14,238 nt of DNA. It comes from Rickettsiales bacterium (GTDB taxonomy: Bacteria > Pseudomonadota > Alphaproteobacteria > Rickettsiales > UBA1997). This document shows positions 1 through 8,875 of the stretch, in pieces (within the stretch, counting starts at the first letter, position 1; each line of letters starts with the position of its first letter). The position numbers and the translations under genes are program-made. Location: positions 1 through 14,238 of the forward strand of contig JAIRSX010000001.1 of NCBI GenBank assembly GCA_031255235.1, given 5' to 3'. The notes under the pieces are model-generated. The model made no database searches. It worked only from the letters and a program-made list of their open reading frames with translations, and had not been told where the DNA came from.

Positions 1-87
1 AAGTACTGTGGGTATAGTGAATATGTGAGTAATATAATAAGTGTAAGATCTATAAAAGAAGAAAAAGGAGAGAGAGAAATTGCTTAA
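1..87 (+). CDS. Possible 3' end of an upstream gene (partial, unrecognised)
   Basis: Frame 1 is open from the window edge through 28 codons to a TAA at 85-87. The other two forward frames close within the first 30 bases. The peptide is charged near its end (KEEKGEREIA) and the codons include a short GA run (67-77). I recognise no family. In DNA this AT-rich, an open stretch of 28 codons can occur by chance, so this is only a candidate tail of a gene whose body lies outside the window. thrS often precedes infC in bacteria, but the residues do not convincingly match the end of threonyl-tRNA synthetase. Confidence 0.25.
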   Translation, partial: KYCGYSEYVSNIISVRSIKEEKGEREIA

Positions 88-135
88 TATAATTAATCAA
101 CTTTAATTAGTCAATCCCCGATTAGACGAGTTTTT

Positions 136-164
136 TTGACTTATGATAGTATTTTTTGTATACA
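136..164 (+). promoter_or_regulatory. Candidate sigma-70-type promoter of infC
   Basis: TTGACT (136-141) is separated by 17 bases from TATACA (159-164). Transcription would start near 171 and leave a leader of only about 14 nt before the infC ATG at 185. The -35 is strong; the -10 lacks the conserved final T. This is motif reading only. Confidence 0.4.
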
Positions 165-184
165 GAAGTACAAAACTTTTTTAG

Positions 185-694
185 ATGTTTAAAGAATTAA
201 GAATAAACAAAGCGATTAGGCTTCCAGAAGTTAGGTTGGTTGATCAAAATGGCGATATGGTTGGTGTGGTTTCTACGTCTACTGCATTAAGGATGGCACA
301 GGATGCAGGAATGGATCTTATTGAGATATCACCTAATGTTCGTCCGATTGTGTGTAAAATTGCTAACTATAGCAAAATGAAATACGAAGCGAATAAAAAC
401 AAGAAGAAACAAAAAATATCTCAAATAAAAGAGGTCGGCCTTTCGATGAATATTGGTATTGGTGATTTAGAAACAAAAATCAAACAGGCTGTTAAATTCA
501 TTGAAAAAGGGGACAGGGTTAGATTTAATTTCAAATTTAGAGGTAGAGAAATTACTCTTGTTGATAACACAAAGACTATTATTGATAAAATAGTTGATGA
601 TACAAAAGAGGTTGCGAAATTAGAGGAAAAACCAAAGTTAGAAGGTAAGAAAATGTTTTTTACGATCGTTCCTTTAAAAAACAAAGCCGATTAA
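185..694 (+). CDS. infC: Translation initiation factor IF-3
   Basis: IF3 binds the 30S subunit, keeps 50S off and checks start-codon and initiator-tRNA pairing. The 169-residue product covers the whole family. The N-terminal domain begins at about residue 5 (RINKAIRLPEVRLVD), with the conserved PNVRPIVCKI at 50-59. A lysine-rich linker follows (about 66-80). The C-terminal domain carries FRGRE at 118-122 and the usual EEKPKLEGKKM segment near the end. An in-frame TAG lies directly before the ATG (182-184), so no earlier start is possible and the rare AUU start of the E. coli gene is not used here. There is no clear Shine-Dalgarno sequence. The common partners rpmI and rplT do not follow; the next gene, virB9, is convergent. 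Confidence 0.96.
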   Translation: MFKELRINKAIRLPEVRLVDQNGDMVGVVSTSTALRMAQDAGMDLIEISPNVRPIVCKIANYSKMKYEANKNKKKQKISQIKEVGLSMNIGIGDLETKIKQAVKFIEKGDRVRFNFKFRGREITLVDNTKTIIDKIVDDTKEVAKLEEKPKLEGKKMFFTIVPLKNKAD

Positions 695-750
695 AATCAA
701 GTAAGTGTAGGTTGAAATAAATAAAAGTAATGTGTTGGGCTTTATTTTTG

Positions 751-1494
751 TCACCTAAATTTGTATAAAGCGTTGTTATAAACGCAAACTATATTTGATC
801 CACTTCTCAAGGTGAACTGACCGACAATTTCTTCTATGACAATATACTCCTCGACGACCCTAAAGTTTACAAGAGATTCATAGCCGCTTTCATTGACGGA
901 AAAAATCGCTGGAATTTCGGCATTTTCTGATCTAAACTCCATATAGGTAAATATTCCATCATCAAAAACTTTAACCGGAGCGATGTTTGGGCTACCAACA
1001 AATTCATAATTAAAATTGTATTTGGAAAGATCGTTCAAATCTGGATAGTCACTTCTTTTTTCTGTAACATTAAATTTAACTATATTTTTGTTCTCACCAG
1101 AAGTTGGATACATAAATTTTATATAAAAAGTGATCTCGTCAGGTTCAACCTCGTCAGGATAAAGAGCGTCCAATTCAAAATAATAGACCCTTTTATCCGT
1201 AAAAATTGTCATGGAAGTTTGTGGATAATCACCTATTGGTTTTAAGAAAAGTTTGTTGCCAACCACCTGTGATAACCAAGGTATAGCATCACCAAGGGCG
1301 ACGGATTGTATTGTTTCACCCTGTTCAAATTCAATATATGTTTGGTTGTAGTAAAAAGCAGTAAAACTGTATACATCATTTGGGTTATAAACGTATGTTT
1401 TGAATCGTTTTTCTTTACCCATGCTTCTTGGATATTGAATCGCATTTGCAGAAGACACAAAAAACAAAAAAAGAATAACAAATTTCAACTTCAT
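751..1494 (-). CDS. virB9: Type IV secretion outer-membrane core protein VirB9
   Basis: VirB9 is a periplasmic and outer-membrane-associated part of the VirB7-VirB9-VirB10 core complex of vir-type type IV secretion systems. The 247-residue product starts with a Sec signal peptide: a lysine-flanked start, a hydrophobic stretch at about 5-13, and a likely cut after ANA at residue 18. No lipobox Cys is present. The mature part is rich in beta-strand-like segments, including FYYNQTYIEFEQGE and a C-terminal region ending in SGSNIVCVYNNALYKFR, as in VirB9/CagX/TrbG proteins. Its ATG overlaps the virB8 TGA by four bases (ATGA), so the two are translationally coupled. Length fits the family (about 240-290). 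No virB10 follows; the cluster ends here, facing infC across 56 bases. Confidence 0.88.
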   Translation of the reverse strand: MKLKFVILFLFFVSSANAIQYPRSMGKEKRFKTYVYNPNDVYSFTAFYYNQTYIEFEQGETIQSVALGDAIPWLSQVVGNKLFLKPIGDYPQTSMTIFTDKRVYYFELDALYPDEVEPDEITFYIKFMYPTSGENKNIVKFNVTEKRSDYPDLNDLSKYNFNYEFVGSPNIAPVKVFDDGIFTYMEFRSENAEIPAIFSVNESGYESLVNFRVVEEYIVIEEIVGQFTLRSGSNIVCVYNNALYKFR

Positions 1495-2288
1495 TTTATT
1501 TTATAATTTTTGTAATTTATAACAGAAAACTGTGGTGCAAACATAACGCCATTTTTATCTTTTTCAACACCAATATATTCAAATTCCAAAACCGCTTTCC
1601 TATCTTCAGTATATATTTTTGAATCTGTTTTAATGGTTAGAGTATAGTAAATGTCGGCAGAAATTGGTAAAAGTTTTACATCAAAATAATCTTTGATCTT
1701 ATCAAGAAAATTACTTCTTTTAATTCTATTAAAAATAAAAGATGTTACTTCAACGGATGTTTCTATATCTCTTCCAAAGTAATAATACGGACCGGTTGTA
1801 TTGCTTTTACTCATAAAGGTTCTGAATTCATTTGTGACATCGGAAGACGAATTACTTTGTATGGCAAGAATTTTATTACTGAAGTCCTCCAAATTAGCAG
1901 TTTTATAACTGTGAGTTTCTCTCATTTTAACATAATTCATAAGTAAATATCTTAAAATGTCTTCATCAGTTGTAACTGTATCCTTATTTTTAGAGAGATC
2001 ATGAATATCAAGCTGATATTTTGACATATCTCTTTCATTTATAACAACGTTTATTTCTTCTCTTAATGGTAAAACGAAACGAATCAAAGTAATTGTATTG
2101 TAAATGATGAAAACTGAAACAAGACCAATAAAAATATAAAAAGTTCTATCAACAATCGGTCTAAGATACGCATTTAAATAATAGTCGAATCCATCAACAA
2201 AATACACTCCATTATTTACATTGTATTTAATAGACTCCTTATAATCGTCATCAAAATTCTCATACCCTATAAGATTATCGGTGGACAT
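1491..2288 (-). CDS. virB8: Type IV secretion inner-membrane protein VirB8
   Basis: VirB8 is a bitopic inner-membrane protein that helps assemble the type IV secretion channel. The 265 residues fit the family plan: a short cytoplasmic N-terminus, one membrane helix at about residues 50-72 (FYIFIGLVSVFIIYNTITLI), and a periplasmic domain of about 190 residues. Within that domain are the TGPYYYFGRDIE segment and the alternating strands of an NTF2-like fold near the end (SADIYYTLTIK, AVLEFEYIG). It starts at ATG 2286-2288 with only a weak ribosome-binding site, 39 bases after the upstream 887-residue gene. It overlaps virB9 by four bases. The order virB8-virB9 is the order of vir operons. Rickettsiales often carry duplicate VirB8/VirB9 pairs, and I cannot tell which copy this is. 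Confidence 0.85.
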   Translation of the reverse strand: MSTDNLIGYENFDDDYKESIKYNVNNGVYFVDGFDYYLNAYLRPIVDRTFYIFIGLVSVFIIYNTITLIRFVLPLREEINVVINERDMSKYQLDIHDLSKNKDTVTTDEDILRYLLMNYVKMRETHSYKTANLEDFSNKILAIQSNSSSDVTNEFRTFMSKSNTTGPYYYFGRDIETSVEVTSFIFNRIKRSNFLDKIKDYFDVKLLPISADIYYTLTIKTDSKIYTEDRKAVLEFEYIGVEKDKNGVMFAPQFSVINYKNYKIK

Positions 2289-2327
2289 AGTTAATTCTTA
2301 TTATATTCTTTGAGTAAGATCAAAAAA

Positions 2328-4991
2328 TTACACCGCACCTCTTACATTTGACAAATCTTGGTTGTTTTGTCTTCTTTCTTGAATTTTTTGTACGAAACTA
2401 TCTTGCTGTTTTTCTTGATTATGACTTTGTGCTATATCTTTGAAATGTTCTTTTTCCCTAAATGCCCGATTTCTCTCCTCAAAATCTTTTAAAATTTGAA
2501 CCTGTGTTACCAATCTTTCTTCTTCATTCTCTATTTTACTTGCCAATTCAATCGCCATATTCTGTGCCTTAGCTTTAAACTCCTCATCGGAGGTATTGTC
2601 ACCTATACCGTTTTTCTGAAAAAGATCCTTCATGTCTTCGCCATATCTTAACTTAAATTCTTGTTCCTGATCTTCCAAAACTTTATGTGCTGCTTCCAAT
2701 TGTCCTTCATTCACTGCTCTTTCATCATTCAATTTATCTGGATTATTTCTTTTCCATTCATCCATATGTTTCATAAAATCTTTTGCTGTTTCATCACTAT
2801 CTCTTTCGGTTGCTATGGCATCAGCAAATTCTACCCAATTATTTTCTGTTAACTTATTATTGGCAACTAAACCCATCAGCGCCCCCCTCAAATCATCTTG
2901 ACCTTTATAATCAACTAATTTTGTTATTTCTTCAGGGGTACAAAACATATTTCTTAATTTATCTTCTGCACCCTTTTCCTCAATACTGTTGGAATGCTGA
3001 TATTGTTTCATCATCTCGTCATATTTTGTTTCGACAGCCGATTTTTCGTTATCTTCTCTGTTGTATTCATTAATTTCCGTTTTTGAGATAACGGTTTGGT
3101 TCTCACCTTTGTCAGATTTATTTTCATTTAATTCATTTAATGCATTAATAGCAGATGTTATATTTCCTCTATCAATATCCTTAACAGGAGATCCATTATT
3201 TTCAGTAGAATTTTCTTTTCTATTGGATAGCAAAGATTCTTCTTGTTTTTGTTCACGTGGTTTAGATGTATCAGGGGTAATCCTTTGTGACAACTCGTTT
3301 GAAGTGCTGTGAACAACCTCTATTTTAACAGTAGGCTGTACATTTCCAGTTTCATTTGTCTGTTTTTGTTCCGATCGTTCTTTTATTCCATGTTCTGCTA
3401 CTTGAGGTGATTGTCTTGAGAACATCATTTCATCTTCTCTCATTTTTAGCAATTCAGAAGCAGCTTTAACACTTTCAACTTCTTTTTTATCGTAATTATT
3501 CAATTTATCTCTTATATTAAAATTCTCTTTTAAGATGAATTGAGTATTTTTCGAATTAGCACCTAATTCCATTGTTTGTTTCGATTTGGACGTTTCAGTG
3601 CCCTTTAAATAAACTGGTTGTTTGTTTTCTTGTTTTTGTGCCAACAAAGCATTTCGTTCCAGATTTCTAATTTTAGCCAATAAATTCATTCTATCTCTTG
3701 CATTGGCTTTCAAAATATCCGTAATTTTTTTGATAGCGTTATTATTCAAAACATCTTTTGTTAAACCTCTTTCTTTCACTCTTGTTGTAAAGAGTTTACT
3801 CAATAGGTCTTTCAAAAATCCAACTCTTTTGGTAGGTTCTCTATTTATTGTTCTTTTTCTATTTCCAATCAATGCGGAATTTTGTGTAGAACCCTGTGTT
3901 TGGGTATGCGAAACCTCTTTACGTTTTTCAAATTTTTTTGTAGCAATTTTTGCAGGGATACTCAAAGTGCTTCTAACTAAGCTGAAAGTTTTCTCTGTAA
4001 TACTTGCTAAAACCTTACCGATATCATAAATGCTATTTAAAGGAAGCATAGCACCTCTAACGCAAATATACATCAAACCACCAATCATCACAACAGAAAA
4101 GAAAGGAGATTGTATCAAGATTTTGAAAATATTACCGCCCTTCAAAGTATTCTTAAACTTCCTCCAAAATTTAGTAGTGGTTGATTTTATGCCATTGGCA
4201 GCAGGCAATAAAACTTTTTTTGAAAAAAGGTTAGGCAAGAAACCAATTAACAGCAAGAGTAGGACTATTAATATAGAAAATAAAGTTAATACATTTGCCA
4301 ACAGAACCGGTATCAACAAAAAAAGAAGACCGAAAATAACTTCAACGAAGGAGCCCTTAAGTCTAAAGATGTTTCCTGCTCTAATAAAATTTACTTTTAA
4401 AGCTCTGAGCATCTTTTTAAACAAATAATCGTATTCTTTTACAAAATGTGTATCAGTTTCTTTATTTTTATTGATTTCGTAAAAATTTATATATTCTGTT
4501 TTGTTCTGTTCGGTGTTTTGTTGCAATGAATTAGGGGTATTAGATTTGGATATATTATAATCTTGTTTCAATCTTTCTATTGAAGAATCCTTCTTCGTTG
4601 TCACTGTTTGTGTTCCTACTGTTTGTGTTTTCTGTGTCGTTTGTGTTGCTTTGGGTTTCTGTGCCTTTTTCATTTCTTCTTCTGCTGCTCTTTTTTCTGC
4701 TTCTATGACTTCTGTTGGTTTTTGATATAAATTGCCGAATTCGTCCTTTGTCTTTTGTGAAATTCTATCAACATATTCCCTTTTCCTTATTTCTTCCTCT
4801 GATTCTTCTATCTCCTTTACTTTTTCCGAAACTTTGTTGTTGGGTTCCTCTTGTTTAGATGGGTTGAAATCAACTTCATTATTTTCCAGTTCTCCTAAAA
4901 TGTTACTAACCAAATTATCAATTGAATTATGTTCTATCACCACATTGGGATAATAACATTTATCACATAAAAAACAAAAATATTCATACAA
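2328..4991 (-). CDS. Large hydrophilic protein with central membrane segments, upstream of virB8-virB9; VirB6-like only by position
   Basis: I do not recognise this 887-residue protein by sequence. Residues 1-12 are Cys-rich (CFLCDKC). Residues 40-200 are charged, with a TQ-rich stretch near 112-133. Hydrophobic segments lie at about 216-236, 238-254 and 296-314. The remaining 570 residues are very hydrophilic (Q, E, K, N) with predicted coiled-coil character, for example in the last 150 residues. In Rickettsiales, VirB6-family proteins are often enlarged by long hydrophilic extensions and are encoded beside other virB genes. Position directly before virB8 suggests such a role, but only three membrane segments are visible, fewer than in VirB6. 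The start is uncertain: the frame opens after a TAG at 4998-5000, the first usable start is TTG (4989-4991), GTG codons lie at 4941-4943 and 4938-4940, and no in-frame ATG occurs before about residue 107. It probably forms an operon with virB8 and virB9. Confidence 0.7.
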   Translation of the reverse strand: MYEYFCFLCDKCYYPNVVIEHNSIDNLVSNILGELENNEVDFNPSKQEEPNNKVSEKVKEIEESEEEIRKREYVDRISQKTKDEFGNLYQKPTEVIEAEKRAAEEEMKKAQKPKATQTTQKTQTVGTQTVTTKKDSSIERLKQDYNISKSNTPNSLQQNTEQNKTEYINFYEINKNKETDTHFVKEYDYLFKKMLRALKVNFIRAGNIFRLKGSFVEVIFGLLFLLIPVLLANVLTLFSILIVLLLLLIGFLPNLFSKKVLLPAANGIKSTTTKFWRKFKNTLKGGNIFKILIQSPFFSVVMIGGLMYICVRGAMLPLNSIYDIGKVLASITEKTFSLVRSTLSIPAKIATKKFEKRKEVSHTQTQGSTQNSALIGNRKRTINREPTKRVGFLKDLLSKLFTTRVKERGLTKDVLNNNAIKKITDILKANARDRMNLLAKIRNLERNALLAQKQENKQPVYLKGTETSKSKQTMELGANSKNTQFILKENFNIRDKLNNYDKKEVESVKAASELLKMREDEMMFSRQSPQVAEHGIKERSEQKQTNETGNVQPTVKIEVVHSTSNELSQRITPDTSKPREQKQEESLLSNRKENSTENNGSPVKDIDRGNITSAINALNELNENKSDKGENQTVISKTEINEYNREDNEKSAVETKYDEMMKQYQHSNSIEEKGAEDKLRNMFCTPEEITKLVDYKGQDDLRGALMGLVANNKLTENNWVEFADAIATERDSDETAKDFMKHMDEWKRNNPDKLNDERAVNEGQLEAAHKVLEDQEQEFKLRYGEDMKDLFQKNGIGDNTSDEEFKAKAQNMAIELASKIENEEERLVTQVQILKDFEERNRAFREKEHFKDIAQSHNQEKQQDSFVQKIQERRQNNQDLSNVRGAV

Positions 4992-5156
4992 ATTGTTCTA
5001 TTTTTTTACCTTTATTACATTATTTATTTTTTGTTATTGTTTTTTTGCATTTGTAAATATTTTATGAAAATTCTATCAAAAATAAGAAAATGATAAGTGT
5101 ACTACCTTTATTTTTCTTGCAAAGAACAAAAAATGAAATATTTTTCACAAATTTAT

Positions 5157-5185
5157 TTGACAACTGGATTTCTGTGTGTTACACT
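5157..5185 (+). promoter_or_regulatory. Promoter of the 16S rRNA gene
   Basis: A perfect TTGACA (5157-5162) is followed after 17 bases by TACACT (5180-5185), which keeps the key T, A and final T of the -10 box. The predicted start, near 5192, lies about 44 bases before the 5' arm of the pre-16S processing stalk, which is where a rRNA promoter should be. Confidence 0.65.
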
Positions 5186-5235
5186 TCGAATGTGAGTTGT
5201 TTTGGATATTGTTAATAAAATTAAGAAAAACATTT

Positions 5236-5259
5236 TAATTAAAATAATTGAGGTGGTAA
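5236..5259 (+). other. 5' arm of the pre-16S processing stalk
   Basis: These 24 bases pair with 7102-7125 downstream of 16S, with one T-T mismatch and a few G-U pairs. The core is AAAATAAT against ATTATTTT and GAGGTG against CACCTC. Long-range stems that close around 16S are the usual RNase III substrates in rRNA maturation. The arm lies about 240 nt before the mature 5' end, a long interval compared with the 17 nt on the 3' side. Confidence 0.7.
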
Positions 5260-5498
5260 CATAAACATATCAATAAATATTTTTTTTGTTAGACACTTTT
5301 GCAGAATATCTAATAATTATTAGGTGTTCACTTATTTTTAAGTAAAATGGAATTTCATTGTGTGAAATTATATAATATAATTTTTAAAGTTTCGAAAGAA
5401 ATTTTAGAAGTCCAGTTAAGTTAAATTTAATATATAGAGCAAAGGATGAAACTAACATAGTTTTGTTTTAATCTCCTGTAAAGGGGATGATAAACGTT

Positions 5499-7085
<1,587 letters not shown>

Positions 7086-7363
7086 AAAGATATAAATTTA
7101 TTTGTCACCTCTATTATTTTAGTTGTTTTTTATTTGTTTTTCTTAATTTTATTGCGTTTTACTTTTGTAGTTTTGTTTCTGCGTGATTTTTCTTTTTGGT
7201 TGTTATTTGAAGGTTGTTTGGTTATCTGTTTTTCAGTATATTTTTGTTTTTGTGGGTCTCTGCTTTTAATGGATTGATTGGATGATTTATTTTTTGATTT
7301 ATAGCTTGAGCATAAAAATATATTTTTAGGATATGGTGAATATTTTAGGAGGAGGACTATCAT
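7086..7363. other. 16S trailer and T-rich spacer
   Basis: The spacer starts with the 16S trailer, whose 7102-7125 segment is the 3' stalk arm, followed by a T-rich run (7125-7140) that could contribute to termination. From 7140 to 7310 the plus strand is extremely T-rich with no coding signal I trust. A perfect 16-nt palindrome of A and T lies at 7313-7328 (TAAAAATA/TATTTTTA). No tRNA cloverleaf is visible. Confidence 0.5.
7102..7125 (+). other. 3' arm of the pre-16S processing stalk
   Basis: This segment is complementary to 5236-5259 across the whole 16S gene (23 of 24 positions pair, counting G-U). It begins 17 nt after the mature 3' end. The match supports an active, processed transcript rather than a decayed rRNA copy. 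Confidence 0.7.
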
Positions 7364-7477
7364 ATGTACGAACTAAAAGAAGGGGCAATTAAAGCTAGGA
7401 AAACCACAAACAATACCAATTCTTTATTTATAATAGAATTTGGAATTTTTAAACAAAGAGAATTGTTACAAGTGTAA
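7364..7477 (+). CDS. Small ORF of 37 codons with a strong ribosome-binding site (hypothetical)
   Basis: The ATG at 7364-7366 is preceded by AGGAGGAGG (7347-7355) at an 8-base spacing, the strongest Shine-Dalgarno match in the window. Translation runs 37 codons to TAA (7475-7477), starting MYELKEGAIKARKTTNNTNS and ending KQRELLQV, with a short hydrophobic patch (LFIIEFGIF) at residues 21-29. I recognise no family. It lies between 16S and the convergent permease gene and could be read from the rRNA promoter. It may be a genuine small protein, the surviving front of a decayed gene, or a chance ORF after a purine run. Only the ribosome-binding site argues for translation. Confidence 0.4.
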   Translation: MYELKEGAIKARKTTNNTNSLFIIEFGIFKQRELLQV

Positions 7478-7498
7478 AAACACAAATCTTACAGAAAA

Positions 7499-8743
7499 TT
7501 ATTGATATCTCAATACCTCTGCAGGGTTGGTTTTTGCTGCTTTGTAAGAAGGATATATTGTTGCAAAAAAAGACAATAGCAATGATAAACTTGTTATCAA
7601 AACAACATCACTTACAATAATTTTTGAAGGAAGCTCTGAGAGAAAATATACCGATGGAGGAAATAAAGTTGTATTGAATATTTTTTCTAACCACAGTTTT
7701 ATTGACTGTAAATTTCTTGATACCAAAACTCCAGCAACAAATCCCAAAAATGTTCCACAAAATCCTATCAAACTACCACAAATAATAAATATTCTCATGA
7801 TACTGGTTCGTGAAAATCCCATTGTTTTTAGTAGTGCTATTTGTTGTATTTTATCATTTACAAGCATTGTAAGGCTTGATATAATATTAAAAGTTGCCAC
7901 AAGGATTATAAGCATTAAAATTATGAACATAACATTTCTTTCTATATCCAAAGCACCCATAAAAGCAGAATTGCTCTCTTTCCAATTCATCATCGAAAAA
8001 CTAATTCCGCTTTGAGATAATTTTTGTCGAATGCTATTATAAGTCTGCTCCATTTTTGATATATCCTCCAGGTAAATTTCAATGGAAGAAACATTATTTT
8101 CACTGTATTTGAAATGTGTTTGTGCTGTTTCTAATGGGATAAACGCTGTTCCCAGATCGTATTCATAAATTCCACTTCTGAAACTTCCTATAACTTTATA
8201 AGTTTTTATTCGTGGAATGGTTCCTATAATTGTTGAATTTAATTCTGGTGATATAATTTTTATTTCATCTCCTGTTTTAACTTTTAACTTTCTCGCCAAG
8301 TCCCCACCAAGTATAATTTCATTGTTTTCCAATTCTTTTTTCTTCGCTTTTATGTTATCATAAATTTGTGGTTTATCCATTAAATCTTCGTTAGTAATTC
8401 CCTTTATGATTGCTCCAGATGTATTGTTGTTATTCATGATCATTACTTGATTTTCTATAATTCCATTTGCTGATTTTACATTTGTAGTTTCTTTTATAAT
8501 TTTAACAATTTCTTCGGTATCTTTAAAATCATTGGAATATATTGATATGTGAGAGTTTATACCAAGAATTTTTGACATTAAATCTTCTCTAAAACCATTC
8601 ATAACCGACATAACGATTATCAAAGTAGCAACACCAAGCATTATTCCAATAAAAGAAAAAATTGTAGTTATAGAAATCATCTTTTCTTTATTTTTTGCCC
8701 GTAAGTATCTTTTTGCAATAAAGAATTCTAATTTTAGAGACAT
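7499..8743 (-). CDS. lolC: Lipoprotein-releasing system permease, LolC/LolE family
   Basis: This is the membrane subunit of the Lol ABC transporter, which extracts mature lipoproteins from the inner membrane and passes them to LolA. The 414 residues match the family plan. An N-terminal AKRYL motif is followed by helix 1 at about 25-48, leading into SVMNGFREDL, a family hallmark. A large periplasmic domain (about 50-265) follows, then three C-terminal helices at about 270-292, 312-335 and 375-398. The protein ends with the FtsX-like YPSYKAAKTNPAEVLRY. Many alphaproteobacteria have a single such permease, so LolC and LolE cannot be told apart; the symbol is a family label. The ATPase lolD is not in the window. 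There is no clear Shine-Dalgarno. It has its own promoter after the rplB terminator. Confidence 0.9.
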   Translation of the reverse strand: MSLKLEFFIAKRYLRAKNKEKMISITTIFSFIGIMLGVATLIIVMSVMNGFREDLMSKILGINSHISIYSNDFKDTEEIVKIIKETTNVKSANGIIENQVMIMNNNNTSGAIIKGITNEDLMDKPQIYDNIKAKKKELENNEIILGGDLARKLKVKTGDEIKIISPELNSTIIGTIPRIKTYKVIGSFRSGIYEYDLGTAFIPLETAQTHFKYSENNVSSIEIYLEDISKMEQTYNSIRQKLSQSGISFSMMNWKESNSAFMGALDIERNVMFIILMLIILVATFNIISSLTMLVNDKIQQIALLKTMGFSRTSIMRIFIICGSLIGFCGTFLGFVAGVLVSRNLQSIKLWLEKIFNTTLFPPSVYFLSELPSKIIVSDVVLITSLSLLLSFFATIYPSYKAAKTNPAEVLRYQ

Positions 8744-8771
8744 TTTTAATTATAGATTGTTTTAATGCTTC

Positions 8772-8800
8772 ATAATATGAAATATAAAGCACTCGATCAA
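8772..8800 (-). promoter_or_regulatory. Candidate promoter of the Lol permease gene
   Basis: On the minus strand TTGATC (8795-8800) is followed after 17 bases by TATTAT (8772-8777). The predicted start is near 8765, giving a leader of about 22 nt. A second TATAAT lies only a few bases before the ATG but has no -35 partner. The site falls just downstream of the terminator of the ribosomal operon, as expected for a separate transcription unit. Confidence 0.45.
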
Positions 8801-8821
8801 ATTATCTTTTTTACACAATAA

Positions 8822-8855
8822 AAAATGCTGTCGTTCTTTCAAACAACAGCATTTT
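8822..8855 (-). terminator. Rho-independent terminator after rplB
   Basis: A perfect 10-bp stem, AAAATGCTGT (8822-8831) with ACAGCATTTT (8846-8855), has a 14-nt loop. On the minus strand it ends in a run of six T. It starts about 20 bases after the rplB stop. It is the clearest terminator in the window and marks the end of the ribosomal protein operon. Confidence 0.8.
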
Positions 8856-8875
8856 CATATAAAAACCAATTAGCA

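Larger units (their letters stand above)
4992..5498. other. Divergent control region and 16S leader
   Basis: No gene is seen in about 500 bases. For the minus-strand vir cluster, a TAGAAT hexamer at 5070-5075 is a possible -10, but it lacks a good -35. For 16S, a promoter at 5157-5185 and a long transcribed leader are present. The leader holds the 5' stalk arm (5236-5259), a perfect 14-nt palindrome CTAATAATTATTAG (5311-5324), a small hairpin AATTTCA/TGAAATT (about 5351-5369), and a GC-richer hairpin ATCTCC/GGGGAT (5471-5476 with 5483-5488) just before the mature 16S start. All are read by eye. Confidence 0.6.

Noticed and set aside
67..77. Short GA run near the start of the window, and the purine-rich stretch at about 11705-11731, as further slippage loci.
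   Set aside because: Each has only a few repeat units or an irregular purine order; neither is long enough to expect switching.
695..750. Possible terminator between infC and virB9 (AAATAAATAAAAG with CTTTATTTTTG).
   Set aside because: The stem is nearly all A-T and needs a bulge; too weak to call.
2661..4953. Several plus-strand ORFs of 60-135 codons opposite the 887-residue gene.
   Set aside because: They are shadows of a long, compositionally biased coding frame, with no ribosome-binding sites or recognisable domains.
7130..7363. A 77-codon minus-strand ORF, lysine-, asparagine- and serine-rich, beginning MIVLLLKYSPYP.
   Set aside because: It is the complement of a T-rich spacer, where stop codons are rare by composition. 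It is low in complexity, has no Shine-Dalgarno, and starts in the complement of the small ORF's ribosome-binding site.
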